The position numbers and the translations under genes are program-made. Below are positions 8,951 through 17,784 of a DNA stretch of 64,000 nucleotides, piece after piece. The stretch spans positions 1 through 64,000 of the forward strand of contig CACGIS010000002.1 of NCBI GenBank assembly GCA_902573175.1, written 5' to 3'. The notes under the pieces are model-generated. The model saw only the letters and a program-made list of their open reading frames with translations. It ran no database searches and was not told where the DNA came from. The first letter of the stretch is position 1. Each line of letters opens with the position of its first letter. This DNA is from Paracoccaceae bacterium (GTDB lineage: Bacteria > Pseudomonadota > Alphaproteobacteria > Rhodobacterales > Rhodobacteraceae).

Positions 8951-9097
8951 TTGAAACTGGCTAAAGAAACTATATGGCATTTTACTTGTGACTACTGTAA
9001 TTTATGGTGGTCTTTTGCTTCTTCAGACGATTATGAGCCTAAAGATAGTATTTTTTGCCCCCACTGTGGAAAGAAAAATAAAATAGAAGATAAGTAA
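8951..9097 (+). CDS. 48-residue zinc-ribbon protein
   Basis: Small ORF MKLAKETIWHFTCDYCNLWW... with paired CDYC and CPHC knuckles 29 residues apart, forming a single treble-clef or zinc-ribbon unit. Starts at TTG 8951 with GGAG 7 nt upstream. WHFTCDxC...CPHCG peptides of this type recur as tiny uncharacterised proteins in marine proteobacteria (recollection, not searched). It may bind nucleic acid or another protein. It converges with the CysK-like gene. Confidence 0.75.
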   Translation: MKLAKETIWHFTCDYCNLWWSFASSDDYEPKDSIFCPHCGKKNKIEDK

Positions 9098-9123
9098 CAA
9101 TAAAATTTAAATTTTTTACTGGA

Positions 9124-10089
9124 TTATTCATCCCAGAGTTTAGTGGAAAGATATTTCAATCCGCTATCACAAATTACCACAGCAATGGTTTTACCTGACA
9201 TATTTCCAGAAAGTAATTTTAGTGCTGCTGCCACATTTGTACCAGAAGAATATCCTCCAAATATACCCTCATACTTTGCCAGTTCTTTGGTAGTTTTTTG
9301 AGCTTCATCTCCCGATATTTGGATAAATCCGTCAACTGGAACTTTATCAAGAAACTTTAGTTCTGGAATGATATATCCCCCGCCTTGAATAGGGTGATTG
9401 GGGTTTGTAACTCTTTGTCCAGCTGCCACGGCTGCGCCCTCAGGTTCAACAACAAAACACTGAATATCGCTATTGCGCTCTTTTAGTGCTTTGGCGATGC
9501 CTTTATATGTGCCGCCCGAACCCAAGAAATCAGCAAAACCGTCTAAGTCTCCATTTGTTGCTTCCCAAATCTCGGGCGCTGTATTATAGTAATGAGCTTG
9601 CCAGTTTCCGTCTCGGTAAAATTGATCTGCCCTGAATGCTTGGCGCTGTTTGGTGATTTTCTTTGCCGCTTTGTCTACTAAATCTAGGTCCCCTCCTGAT
9701 ACTTGACCGGGACTGGAGGTGGGTAGCTGATCAACAAGAACCACTTCAGCTCCAAGAGAACGCATCATCCGGGCTCTTTCTTCGGAGTTCCCTTTGGACA
9801 TCACTGCTACAAACGGATATCCTTTCAGACCACAAACTATTGCTAAACCAGTTCCCATATTTCCTGAGGTTAGCTCAACTACGGTTTGCCCTGGTGAGAG
9901 AATACCTAAATTTTCTGCTTCTTCTATAATACCTAGTGCTGCTCTATCTTTTTTTGAAAACCCAGGATTTAAATATTCCAGCTTTGCCAGAATTGTTCCA
10001 TTTACACCATGTAAACTTGTCAAGCGATCTAATCGAACCAATGGAGTATTTCCGATCGCTTCGGCTGCTGATTTTAACACTTGGCTCAT
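9124..10089 (-). CDS. CysK/CBS-family PLP-dependent beta-lyase or synthase
   Basis: A 321-residue fold-type II PLP enzyme of the cysteine synthase/cystathionine beta-synthase family. The PLP Lys lies in NPGFSKKDRAA, the substrate-carboxylate loop is TSGNMG (canonical TSGNTG, so Thr is replaced by Met), the phosphate loop is GSGGTYKG, and the C-terminal CDSGLKYLST is conserved. These enzymes do beta-replacement on O-acetylserine, serine or related amino acids. The altered loop and the absence of cysE nearby leave the substrate open; diaminopropionate- or cystathionine-type chemistry is also possible. Strong RBS GGGAG precedes ATG 10089. Lies downstream of the proline-racemase-like gene on the same strand. 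Confidence 0.85.
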   Translation of the reverse strand: MSQVLKSAAEAIGNTPLVRLDRLTSLHGVNGTILAKLEYLNPGFSKKDRAALGIIEEAENLGILSPGQTVVELTSGNMGTGLAIVCGLKGYPFVAVMSKGNSEERARMMRSLGAEVVLVDQLPTSSPGQVSGGDLDLVDKAAKKITKQRQAFRADQFYRDGNWQAHYYNTAPEIWEATNGDLDGFADFLGSGGTYKGIAKALKERNSDIQCFVVEPEGAAVAAGQRVTNPNHPIQGGGYIIPELKFLDKVPVDGFIQISGDEAQKTTKELAKYEGIFGGYSSGTNVAAALKLLSGNMSGKTIAVVICDSGLKYLSTKLWDE

Positions 10090-10187
10090 TATAATGCTCC
10101 CAGAAGTGCATATTTATTAAATTTCATAATTATGTACTTCCTAATCGGATGATAGCGATGTCGCTAGGTTATTTCAAAAATTTAAAT

Positions 10188-11216
10188 TCAATTAACTCCC
10201 CATGTATCGCTAAGTCTATAACCTTCAGGCCATGGGTCTGTTGGTTCTAGTGTATGCTGATGGAGGCCGGTAATCCAACCTCTACCACTTATCTCAGGAA
10301 TAATTGCAGAGGTCCCGTTTAAATTACACTTTTCGACTATTTTCCCTTCAAAAGAAGATCCAATAATTGAAATCGCTTTTATCTTTTGACCAACCTTCAT
10401 TTCTCCCCTAGCCTCAAGAACTGCCATTTTGGCGGATAGCGCTGTGCCTGTTGGAGAACGATCAATTTTACCTGGTTTAATGGAAACGGCGGACTTAAAA
10501 GAAATGCAATCGTTGGACTGGTCCTCTATTTTGCTGAACTGACAAAACGAATAGTGCGTCCAATCAGTTATTGTTGGATGACGAAATCCGATTTGTTCGG
10601 TTGCAGCGTCAGTTATTTTTGCTCCTAGGCGAGCAAGTTCTGCCGCTTCGCTTGGATCAATTGAAAAGCCTAATTTTTTTGCATCTACTATTACAAAACT
10701 ATCGCCACCAAATGCGGTATCAGCAGAAATACTTCCGTATCCTTCAAGTTCCAAACTTGTGTCTAACTTATATACAAAACTGGGTAGATTCTGGACAAAA
10801 ATTCGCTCTGCTTTTCCATTTTTACATAGAGCTTTAACTTTAACCAAGCCTCCCGGCGCCTCTAGGAAAAAATTTGTAACGGGTTCTTCCATGGTTATCA
10901 GGCCATGATCAAGCAAGACGGTCGCAACACAAATTGAGTTTGAGCCAGACATTGGTGGGTTGTCTTCTGGTTCCATAATAATAAAGGCTGCAGATGCCTT
11001 TGGATTTTTTGGTGGAACTAGTAAATTAACATGTCTGAAGACGCCGCCCCTTGGCTCATTGAGTACAAAATTGCGCAGGACTTGGTCTTTTGCGATCCAT
11101 CTACTTTGGTCCCATAGGGTTTCCCCTGGAGGAGGCTCAACGCCCTCTATTATTACATCACCAACTTCGCCTTCTGCGTGTGCAGATACAACATGAACAG
11201 TTTTTATACTTACCAT
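10188..11216 (-). CDS. Proline racemase superfamily enzyme (trans-3-hydroxyproline dehydratase-like), Ser/Thr active site
   Basis: A 342-residue member of the proline racemase/hydroxyproline epimerase/3-hydroxyproline dehydratase superfamily. The two positions that are catalytic cysteines in proline racemase are Ser90 (MSGSNSI) and Thr256 (DRSPTGT) here. In the dehydratase subgroup the second Cys is Thr and the first is kept; with both replaced, racemisation is very unlikely and a dehydratase or other eliminase role is the best guess. Length and other blocks are normal, so it is not decayed. It sits 98 nt upstream of the CysK-like gene, on the same strand; a class IV aminotransferase is further upstream. 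Confidence 0.85.
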   Translation of the reverse strand: MVSIKTVHVVSAHAEGEVGDVIIEGVEPPPGETLWDQSRWIAKDQVLRNFVLNEPRGGVFRHVNLLVPPKNPKASAAFIIMEPEDNPPMSGSNSICVATVLLDHGLITMEEPVTNFFLEAPGGLVKVKALCKNGKAERIFVQNLPSFVYKLDTSLELEGYGSISADTAFGGDSFVIVDAKKLGFSIDPSEAAELARLGAKITDAATEQIGFRHPTITDWTHYSFCQFSKIEDQSNDCISFKSAVSIKPGKIDRSPTGTALSAKMAVLEARGEMKVGQKIKAISIIGSSFEGKIVEKCNLNGTSAIIPEISGRGWITGLHQHTLEPTDPWPEGYRLSDTWGVN

Positions 11217-11435
11217 AGATTTCCGTTACTTTAAGTTTGGATCGCTGATTACAAATGTAGCAAAGGAACTGATCTAAATAAATAAGTTAATGGCTGGCTG
11301 GGACATCAAAATCTCAGCAGATTACAACTGCAATTTTCACGTAACTTAGCCAAGCCCCTTGACACTCTCTTTTTTTGATAAGCGAGTAGTTTAAAATCTA
11401 TTTCTACTTTATTTGTGAAGCAAAGTTAAAATTTC

Positions 11436-12296
11436 TTATGAAGAAGTCGCCCAATCCCAATACATTTCACGTACTTTTCTGGTCATTGGACCCACTTGAT
11501 ACTGGCGCTCATTGAAAGCAGTCACTGGAGTAACTTTATTCATATTGCCAGACATAAATACTTCATCGGCAGTCTCAAAATCTTTGAAACTTAGAACCGT
11601 CTCCTGAACGTGTTGTCCAATAGCCTTTAAGTTTGAAATATGTCGAGATCGGGTGATACCTGCGAGGAAAGTTCCATTGGCTACTGGGGTAAATACTTCT
11701 CCGTCTCTAACCATGAATATATTGGCTGTGGCTGTCTCCGCGACATTTCCCATCGCATCTGCAACCAAAGCGTTATCAAAACCTTTTGATCTGGCTTCGA
11801 CAAGCATTCGAGCATTATTGGGATAAAGACATCCAGCTTTTGCGTTTACTACTGCGTCTTCCAGTACTGGACGACGAAATCGGGTTTCTGTTAAACGAAC
11901 AGAGGAGGTTTCTGGGGCGAGTGGTATTTGTTCTAGGCAGATCGCAAACCCTACTGTTTCACTTTTTGGGACAATGGCACTTAAGTCACCATCGATAGCC
12001 CAATACATAGGTCGGATATATATGGCTGCATCTTCTGGGTAAAGTTGTAGGCCCTCCCAGACAATTTCAACCATTTCCTTTGCACTAACCGTGGGTTTCA
12101 ACATCAAAGCTTCAGCAGAATTATTGACACGCTTGCAATGCGCCAAAAGATCCGGAGCGACACCATCAAAATACCGAGCTCCATCGAAGACATTTGATCC
12201 AAGCCAAGCGCCGTGATCCGCTGCATTAATTACAGCCGCATTTCCTTTATGCCATGTTCCTTGGAAGTATGTATTTATGTTTTGGCCTGTAGCCAT
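11436..12296 (-). CDS. ilvE: Branched-chain-amino-acid aminotransferase (fold type IV)
   Basis: A 286-residue class IV PLP aminotransferase of the alphaproteobacterial IlvE type, interconverting Leu/Ile/Val and their 2-keto acids. Landmarks are GSNVFDGARYFDG near the N-terminus, PLP Lys in NAKAGCLYPNNARML, and the cofactor-phosphate loop NGTFLAGITR. ATG 12296 is chosen because GGGGA precedes it by 7-8 nt; an upstream in-frame ATG (12341) adds 15 non-conserved residues. The position next to amino-acid enzymes might mean a degradative role, but the closest match in motif is the housekeeping enzyme. Confidence 0.87.
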   Translation of the reverse strand: MATGQNINTYFQGTWHKGNAAVINAADHGAWLGSNVFDGARYFDGVAPDLLAHCKRVNNSAEALMLKPTVSAKEMVEIVWEGLQLYPEDAAIYIRPMYWAIDGDLSAIVPKSETVGFAICLEQIPLAPETSSVRLTETRFRRPVLEDAVVNAKAGCLYPNNARMLVEARSKGFDNALVADAMGNVAETATANIFMVRDGEVFTPVANGTFLAGITRSRHISNLKAIGQHVQETVLSFKDFETADEVFMSGNMNKVTPVTAFNERQYQVGPMTRKVREMYWDWATSS

Positions 12297-12532
12297 TTCT
12301 TTTTCCCCAGTTTGCTGCCTAGCTTTACTGATCTTTTGCACAAAGTGAATAGTAAAATACTATTCTAGAACTAAACTTTAGGATCTAATTAAATTTTTTT
12401 GTATCAGAAGGATCGTATCATCAGGATCCGTCTAATTTTCTTGATGGCTTACATCAGGTTCCTAGTTCTGCTAAATAAGGTTGCTAACCTTCTAATCTTT
12501 GAAAATTTTAGGAATTTAATTGTATTAAGAAC

Positions 12533-13279
12533 ATGAAAAAAAACATACAAAAGATAGCCCGCCGTCAGCTGCACGATTATAGGAATATAAATCCAGGCAC
12601 TTGTTTTAGTGATGAAAATTTTAGTCTCAGTATTCGTGAAGCTTACGCAGTTCAAGATGCAGTAGTTGATTTGAGATCTGCGGAAGCTGAAGCAGTAATT
12701 GGTTTTAAAGTTGGATGTACTGGCCCCGGAACAACAAAGTTATTTGGAATGGCTGGACCTATTCGAGGCACTTTGTTCGATAAAGAAATTTATCAAAGCG
12801 ATGCAGAGTTAAATGCAAATGACTTTTGCAACTTGGCAGTAGAAGCAGAAATGGCAATTGAAGTTGACGCAGATAGCAACATTTTATCAGTTTTTCCAGT
12901 AATTGAATTACATAACTTTGTGTTTCGTGCTCCGCAGAAATCACTATCAGAATTAATAGCGAATAATGGTCTAAATAGTGGCATAGTTTTATCAGCAAAA
13001 ACTTGGCAAAAGTTACCAGAATTCTATGAAAATAAATTGTCACTGTCGTTAGAGATAAACGGTTCTGAAATTGACTCTGGTGAACTTTGGCCAATGGAAG
13101 GTGGCCCTGCATCTTCCTTGCACTGGTTGACAAACCATTTGGAGGATCATGATTTAACCATATCACCAGGAAATATTATTCTTGGAGGAACTGCTCTTAG
13201 TTTACACAAAGTTAGAGCTGGTGATTGCATTGATGTCAAAATTGATGGAAAGAAAGCCGTTAATTGCTTTATAAACTGA
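12533..13279 (+). CDS. MhpD-type 2-keto-4-pentenoate hydratase / decarboxylase family (paralogue 1)
   Basis: A 248-residue FAH-superfamily protein related to 2-hydroxypenta-2,4-dienoate hydratase and 4-oxalocrotonate decarboxylase, enzymes of meta-cleavage pathways. Metal-ligand acids are seen in VEAEMAIEV (E-x-E) and PVIELHN, and the C-terminal GxIILGGTALSLHKVRAGD is typical. Two divergent paralogues lie at 42843 and 46661 in this window, each beside different genes. Divergent from ilvE, followed by a probable terminator at 13323. The ring-cleavage dioxygenase expected in a meta pathway is absent nearby, so the physiological acid is unknown. Confidence 0.85.
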   Translation: MKKNIQKIARRQLHDYRNINPGTCFSDENFSLSIREAYAVQDAVVDLRSAEAEAVIGFKVGCTGPGTTKLFGMAGPIRGTLFDKEIYQSDAELNANDFCNLAVEAEMAIEVDADSNILSVFPVIELHNFVFRAPQKSLSELIANNGLNSGIVLSAKTWQKLPEFYENKLSLSLEINGSEIDSGELWPMEGGPASSLHWLTNHLEDHDLTISPGNIILGGTALSLHKVRAGDCIDVKIDGKKAVNCFIN

Positions 13280-13322
13280 GCATTTTTAAATTTAAAACTT
13301 AAAGTAAAATGAAAAGGCTTAT

Positions 13323-13357
13323 TCTTCTCGCTTCATAAAGCTTGGAAGACTTTTTTT
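13323..13357 (+). terminator. Probable Rho-independent terminator
   Basis: Interrupted stem TCTTC/GAAGA with inner GCTT/AAGC pairing, followed by CT7. It lies between convergent genes and would end the hydratase transcript. The stem is imperfect. Confidence 0.5.
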
Positions 13358-13438
13358 ATGAATTACTTGTGCCTTCGACATTAGTTTTCCTTCATCTCCG
13401 TGTTTGCGTAAACATAATCAGTGCACGTTGAACCCTAA

Positions 13439-14230
13439 TCATAAATCTGAGAAATCTCCACGCCGGCCTTTGCCTTTTGCAAAACGGGTGGCGCCTTCAA
13501 TACCTTTTGAGATCTCATTCTTGCTGCCGTCCCATTCTTGTTTCAAGGCTTGATTTATGGATAAACTATACTGATTTTGCACTGAATTGCGATCGGCTCG
13601 CATACAACTTTGGGGGAAACGCGCAATTTCGTGCGCCAGTGCTTCAGAGTAAGTTCGCGCATCGCCCTCGGGCACTACATACTCGCAAAGTCCAATCTGA
13701 AGTGCTTCGGTGGCATCAACGCGTCGCCCCGTTAAGATGAGGTCCATTGCTCGTCCTTCCCCAACCAACCTTGGCAATCTTACTGTGCCTCCGTCAATTA
13801 ATGGAATACCCCATCTTCGGCAGTAGACACCCATATAGCTTGTTTCCTCCATAACCCTTAGATCACACCAAAGCGCTAGTTCCATTCCTCCAGCAACCGC
13901 AGGTCCCGCAACAGCCGCAATAATTGGTTTTGATAAATTGAGCCTACTTGGTCCCATAAGGGCCATTGGAGGCACGCCTTTATCTGGGAAGTCGTGTGGA
14001 TCAAGAGCGTCCAATCCCGAAAGAGTTGATGCATATTTGAGATCCCATCCAGAACAAAATGCTCCACCTTCACCCCAAAACACACCAACGTAGGCGCTTT
14101 GATCTTTATCAAAAGCTTGAAAAGCTTCAAATAAATCCACAGCACTTTGAGGGTCCATAGCGTTTCTGGCCTCATAGCGGGAATGAATTATCGTCCAAAC
14201 TGGCCCATCTTTTTCGATACGTACACTCAT
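13439..14230 (-). CDS. Enoyl-CoA hydratase/isomerase family protein
   Basis: A 263-residue crotonase-fold protein acting on acyl-CoA thioesters. Oxyanion-hole segments GAFCSGWDLK and GPAVAGGMELAL are intact. In the catalytic helix region YCRRWGIPLIDGGTVRL the first Glu of classical hydratases is not apparent, so isomerase, hydrolase or other crotonase chemistry is possible. Its ATG overlaps the stop of the upstream acyl-CoA synthetase by 4 nt, so the two are translationally coupled and probably act on the same CoA ester. Last gene of the 13.4-17.8 kb minus-strand cluster. Confidence 0.9.
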   Translation of the reverse strand: MSVRIEKDGPVWTIIHSRYEARNAMDPQSAVDLFEAFQAFDKDQSAYVGVFWGEGGAFCSGWDLKYASTLSGLDALDPHDFPDKGVPPMALMGPSRLNLSKPIIAAVAGPAVAGGMELALWCDLRVMEETSYMGVYCRRWGIPLIDGGTVRLPRLVGEGRAMDLILTGRRVDATEALQIGLCEYVVPEGDARTYSEALAHEIARFPQSCMRADRNSVQNQYSLSINQALKQEWDGSKNEISKGIEGATRFAKGKGRRGDFSDL

Positions 14231-15831
14231 CTCATAACCTTTCCATATTCACCAGAAAGGTATTTTTCAAGAATTGCAAACTTTTGCACTTTTCCCGAAC
14301 CAGTTAAAGGAAATTGTGGAACCTGTATCCAAAGGGATGGAGTTTTCTGGGCTGATAGATATTGGCGACAGTGCTCACGCAAAGTTTCTGCACCTGGTTT
14401 TGTATTGGACAAAATAAATGCTGCAATGATTTCCCCCCATTTTTCATCTGGAAGGCCAAGAACTGCTACTTGTGACACCTCAGGATGGGTAATCAAAGCT
14501 GCTTCAATTTCGGCAGGGAAGTGGTTTTCGCCACCTCTTATAATCATATCTTTGACACGGCCAGTAATGCGCACAAAACCCAGTTCGTCCATTTTGCCTA
14601 GATCGCCTGTATGCAACCAGCCTCCGCTATCAATTGCTGCAGAGGTTGCGTCGGGATTGTCATTATATCCAATCATGACAGCATAAGAGCGGGCACATAT
14701 CTCCCCCACTTCTCCCAAAGGAAGTACCTGATTTTTATCAGTTGAACGGATAGAAACCTCTGTCTGCGGTAAAGGTGGCCCTGCGGTCTCAACAATTTGT
14801 TCTATTGTTGCATCTATTGGATTTAAACAAATCATTGGGCTGTGCTCGGTTTGTCCAAATGCACTTAACAGATGGCAACCCAAATTTTCGCGAACTCTTT
14901 TCACCAAATCTGGAGGAACCGGAGCTCCGCCTGTCGAAATAGCTTCAAGTGAGGACATATCGCGTGGGATTTTTTCCAGAGATTCTAATAGGTTAAATAA
15001 CATGGTAGGGACGGTGAAACAGGTTGTTACTTTTTGAGCCTCTATGATCTGAGCAATGTTATCCGCATTGAACTGTTTGATTAAAAGCATTTTTGCTCCA
15101 GCTTGCAAACACCCCAGCGCTCCAGTAGCACAACCGGCAGTGTGAAATAGGGGCATAAAATTTGCCCAGACTGAATGTGAACCAACGCCTTTGCGGTCAC
15201 AGAATAAACGAGCATTGTTCAATAGGTTCTTATGGCTCAATACTGCGCCTTTTGGAAAACCGGTTGTCCCTGATGTATACTGGATTTGTGCGGCATCACC
15301 TGGATGAACGCGAGGTAGTTGCGTTGGAAGGTGTCTTGTCGCGTAGAGTGCTTGTACATCTATCAAATTTGTAATTTCGCGAAGTTGCGCATTTCCTTTC
15401 GCTGCCTCAAGAGCAATTTCTTCCATTGGATTACCGCGAAACTCATTAACCATAAAAAGGCCAACGGCTCCGGATTGTTCTAAAACATACCGAAGTTCAT
15501 TAGCTTGAAAGGACGGATTGGCTGTGACTAAGGTCAACCCTGATAAAGCACAGGCATATTCCATAAAAATCCATTCTGGGATATTTGGAGCCCATACTAC
15601 AATTCGTTCACCCATCTTGAACCTAGTGTTTAAAGCAAAAGCTAGGCGTTCAGATTCGGCCAATAGTTCTTTGTAAGTCCAAGATTGTCCACATTCATCG
15701 GTATTTAAAATATCAACCATCGCAATACTATCTGAATTAGCTGCTGCTATTGCCTTCAGTAGCTCACCAATCGTGATGTCAAGGATTTCGTACTCCGTCT
15801 GCGCTGGAAAATAGGAAGTCGCTAGTTTCAT
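14227..15831 (-). CDS. AMP-dependent acyl-CoA synthetase
   Basis: A 534-residue ANL-superfamily ligase activating a carboxylic acid to its CoA thioester. The ATP loop YTSGTTGFPKGA, A5/A7 region GGWLHTGDLGKMDELGF, hinge GRVKDMIIRGGENHFPAEIE and the catalytic Lys near the end (TGSGKVQKF) are all present. Chain length or aromatic preference cannot be read reliably. It overlaps the enoyl-CoA hydratase by 4 nt; a DsbA-family isomerase lies 42 nt upstream. Likely the entry enzyme of the pathway encoded here. Confidence 0.93.
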   Translation of the reverse strand: MKLATSYFPAQTEYEILDITIGELLKAIAAANSDSIAMVDILNTDECGQSWTYKELLAESERLAFALNTRFKMGERIVVWAPNIPEWIFMEYACALSGLTLVTANPSFQANELRYVLEQSGAVGLFMVNEFRGNPMEEIALEAAKGNAQLREITNLIDVQALYATRHLPTQLPRVHPGDAAQIQYTSGTTGFPKGAVLSHKNLLNNARLFCDRKGVGSHSVWANFMPLFHTAGCATGALGCLQAGAKMLLIKQFNADNIAQIIEAQKVTTCFTVPTMLFNLLESLEKIPRDMSSLEAISTGGAPVPPDLVKRVRENLGCHLLSAFGQTEHSPMICLNPIDATIEQIVETAGPPLPQTEVSIRSTDKNQVLPLGEVGEICARSYAVMIGYNDNPDATSAAIDSGGWLHTGDLGKMDELGFVRITGRVKDMIIRGGENHFPAEIEAALITHPEVSQVAVLGLPDEKWGEIIAAFILSNTKPGAETLREHCRQYLSAQKTPSLWIQVPQFPLTGSGKVQKFAILEKYLSGEYGKVMR

Positions 15832-15873
15832 AAAGGTTACTCTTTTAGGTATTATTGCTCATCTTATAAACTA

Positions 15874-16506
15874 TCACTTCTTTCGGGTTAGGCCCATTTC
15901 CATATTTGAAATACGGCTCATTTCCGGTGTTTCAAACAATGCTGGGTTTTTTAAAAAATCCAACATCATTTCTGTTGAATCTCCTCCCCAGAAAACCTCA
16001 CCATGAATTACAAAACTTGGGACACCAAACACACCTTCGCTAGTGGCGCGCGCCGTATTTACACGGAGTGAGTCTTTAACTACTGGATCTTGCATTGCAT
16101 TTTCGGGATCAGAAATATTAAGAGCTTCTCCAATCAATTGAATGCCTTCTGGGTTATCCGGTTGAATTCCTTTACCGTAAATTAGGTCAAATACAGCTCT
16201 GGTATGTTCTATACCTGCCCCGGCTGCAGTACATAGTCGTAGCGCAGGAATTGGATTAAAGGGATGAATAGGTGGCATCGTAAAAGGAATTCCTAATTGA
16301 TCAGCATTCCACTGAAAAAATCTATAAACAAAACGTCTTTTTGGGGGAATTTCAGCGGGTCCCAGCTGACCCCAATGCTGTAAAATTGCGCCAAAAACTG
16401 TCGGAACTGGTGTTATCTCTATATTAGTTGGTAGATTTGGAAATTGTGTAAATTGCAAGTAGGCGAAGGGTGAAATGAAATCAAAATACCATTTTGCTTT
16501 TGTCAT
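15874..16506 (-). CDS. 2-hydroxychromene-2-carboxylate isomerase / DsbA-family GST-kappa-like protein
   Basis: A 210-residue thioredoxin-fold protein of the HCCA isomerase group: N-terminal WYFDFISPFAYLQF (the Ser of DFxSPF being the glutathione-activating residue of the family) and C-terminal GVFGVPSFVIHGEVFWGGD. HCCA isomerase works in naphthalene-type degradation with glutathione as cofactor. Genomically linked GST and VOC genes upstream agree with a glutathione-dependent aromatic or xenobiotic route, though homologues of unknown substrate are very common. Confidence 0.87.
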   Translation of the reverse strand: MTKAKWYFDFISPFAYLQFTQFPNLPTNIEITPVPTVFGAILQHWGQLGPAEIPPKRRFVYRFFQWNADQLGIPFTMPPIHPFNPIPALRLCTAAGAGIEHTRAVFDLIYGKGIQPDNPEGIQLIGEALNISDPENAMQDPVVKDSLRVNTARATSEGVFGVPSFVIHGEVFWGGDSTEMMLDFLKNPALFETPEMSRISNMEMGLTRKK

Positions 16507-16563
16507 AATTTTCCACTCCTATTTCAGTTTATTTCTCATCTAGCGTATTATCACTTGTAAGCT

Positions 16564-17094
16564 TTAGCCACTTTTGACCCGATTTTGCAGCAAGCCGCTT
16601 TTTGTAGCGTCTTTTCCCCCAATGCGAATATAATCGTTACTGGAGCCAAAACTTTCACCTTTCTTGAGTAAACCTGCACCTGGGATGAAATTAACTTCAA
16701 AACGTATGCCATCGGGATCTTCGAATAAGACATAATAGTAACCTTTTGCCCAGTTGCGTTCTTCTGGACCGCGTATGATAGTAGCCCCAAGCTTGGCGGC
16801 CAAGATAGCCGTTTTATCAACGTCTTCTCGAGACCGCGCACGAAGACAAAGATGATGAAGGCCGACCCGATATTGCTGAAAGCGTTCGTCTTCAAACTCG
16901 GGATCACATCTCCTTACCCCGATAGCGGTACGTGCACCCACATGATAGCAAAAGTCTGGACCGTCGTTTACACAAACCATTCCAAACTTTGGTAATAGAC
17001 TCGAATAGAAAGTGCGTGCTTTTTCAAATTGGCTAACTGTAAGAATGACATGGGCCATTCCGTTTATACCAATTTCAGATGGGTCCTCGTTCAT
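16564..17094 (-). CDS. VOC (glyoxalase/bleomycin-resistance fold) protein
   Basis: A 176-residue vicinal-oxygen-chelate protein. The N-terminal half has GMAHVILTV with a metal-ligand His, the second module has VGLHHLCLRA, and the C-terminal DPDGIRFEVNFIPG supplies the ligand Glu. Could be an extradiol dioxygenase-like, isomerase or lyase member; it is too short for a classical two-domain extradiol dioxygenase. The start overlaps the GST stop by 4 nt (17091-17094), so it is coupled to the GST, which supports glutathione-conjugate handling. Confidence 0.85.
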   Translation of the reverse strand: MNEDPSEIGINGMAHVILTVSQFEKARTFYSSLLPKFGMVCVNDGPDFCYHVGARTAIGVRRCDPEFEDERFQQYRVGLHHLCLRARSREDVDKTAILAAKLGATIIRGPEERNWAKGYYYVLFEDPDGIRFEVNFIPGAGLLKKGESFGSSNDYIRIGGKDATKSGLLQNRVKSG

Positions 17095-17753
17095 GTCGTT
17101 GTCATAGCCGCACCAAGAGATTTGACCGCGTCTGCACGGCCTGGAGTTGGGGGAATATTAAGTCCACGCTCGCAAGCTGGTCTGCCCCTTAGTTGTTCCA
17201 TCCAACGCTCGAGGTGTGGCAAACCCTCGGTTGGCACGCGCGCCCAACGGTGGCTACGTATCCACGACCAATTTGAAATGTCAGCTATAGAGAACTCTTT
17301 AGCTAGCCACTCGCGGTCCGCTAGTTGAGTGTCAAGCACACCATATAAACGCCTTGTTTCATTGTGATAGCGTTTTTTTGCAGCTGGTACATCTTCAGGA
17401 AAATAGCGCTCAAATGCTACTGCCTGACCTTGCATTGGTCCAATTCCACTAGCCTGAAACATCAACCATTGTATTACCTCTGCCCGAGCGGCGCCTTCTT
17501 TTGGTAAAAGCTTTCCTGTTTTCTCAGCTAGATAAAAAAGGACGGCATTTGAATCAAAAATAACCAGATCGTCTGCATCGTGGTCAACTATCACAGGAAT
17601 GCGACCGTTTGGGTTCATTGCTAAAAATTCAGGTTTGTGTTGATCACCAGCTGCAAGGTCAATGTACTTAACAGTATAAGATAAATTTAACTCTTCCAGA
17701 GCCATGGCTACTTTCCAGCCGTTAGGAGTTGGAGAAGAATAAAGATCTATCAT
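17091..17753 (-). CDS. Glutathione S-transferase (Ure2p/YfcG-like)
   Basis: A 220-residue GST with an N-terminal thioredoxin fold (LYSSPTPNGWKVAMALEEL), the cis-Pro GSH-binding segment NPNGRIPVIVD, then SNAVLFYLAE, followed by an all-helical domain with FSIADISNWSW (N-capping box Asp). The SPTPNGWK start is typical of YfcG/Ure2p-like disulfide-bond reductases/GSTs. It is cotranscribed with the VOC gene by a 4-nt overlap. A second, divergent GST is at 25059. Confidence 0.92.
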   Translation of the reverse strand: MIDLYSSPTPNGWKVAMALEELNLSYTVKYIDLAAGDQHKPEFLAMNPNGRIPVIVDHDADDLVIFDSNAVLFYLAEKTGKLLPKEGAARAEVIQWLMFQASGIGPMQGQAVAFERYFPEDVPAAKKRYHNETRRLYGVLDTQLADREWLAKEFSIADISNWSWIRSHRWARVPTEGLPHLERWMEQLRGRPACERGLNIPPTPGRADAVKSLGAAMTTT

Positions 17754-17784
17754 GTTGCTACCAAATCCCAGTATTAATTTTTAG

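Noticed and set aside
12759-13166. 135-aa minus ORF opposite hydratase 1
   Set aside because: Shadow ORF; the plus frame has FAH-superfamily motifs.
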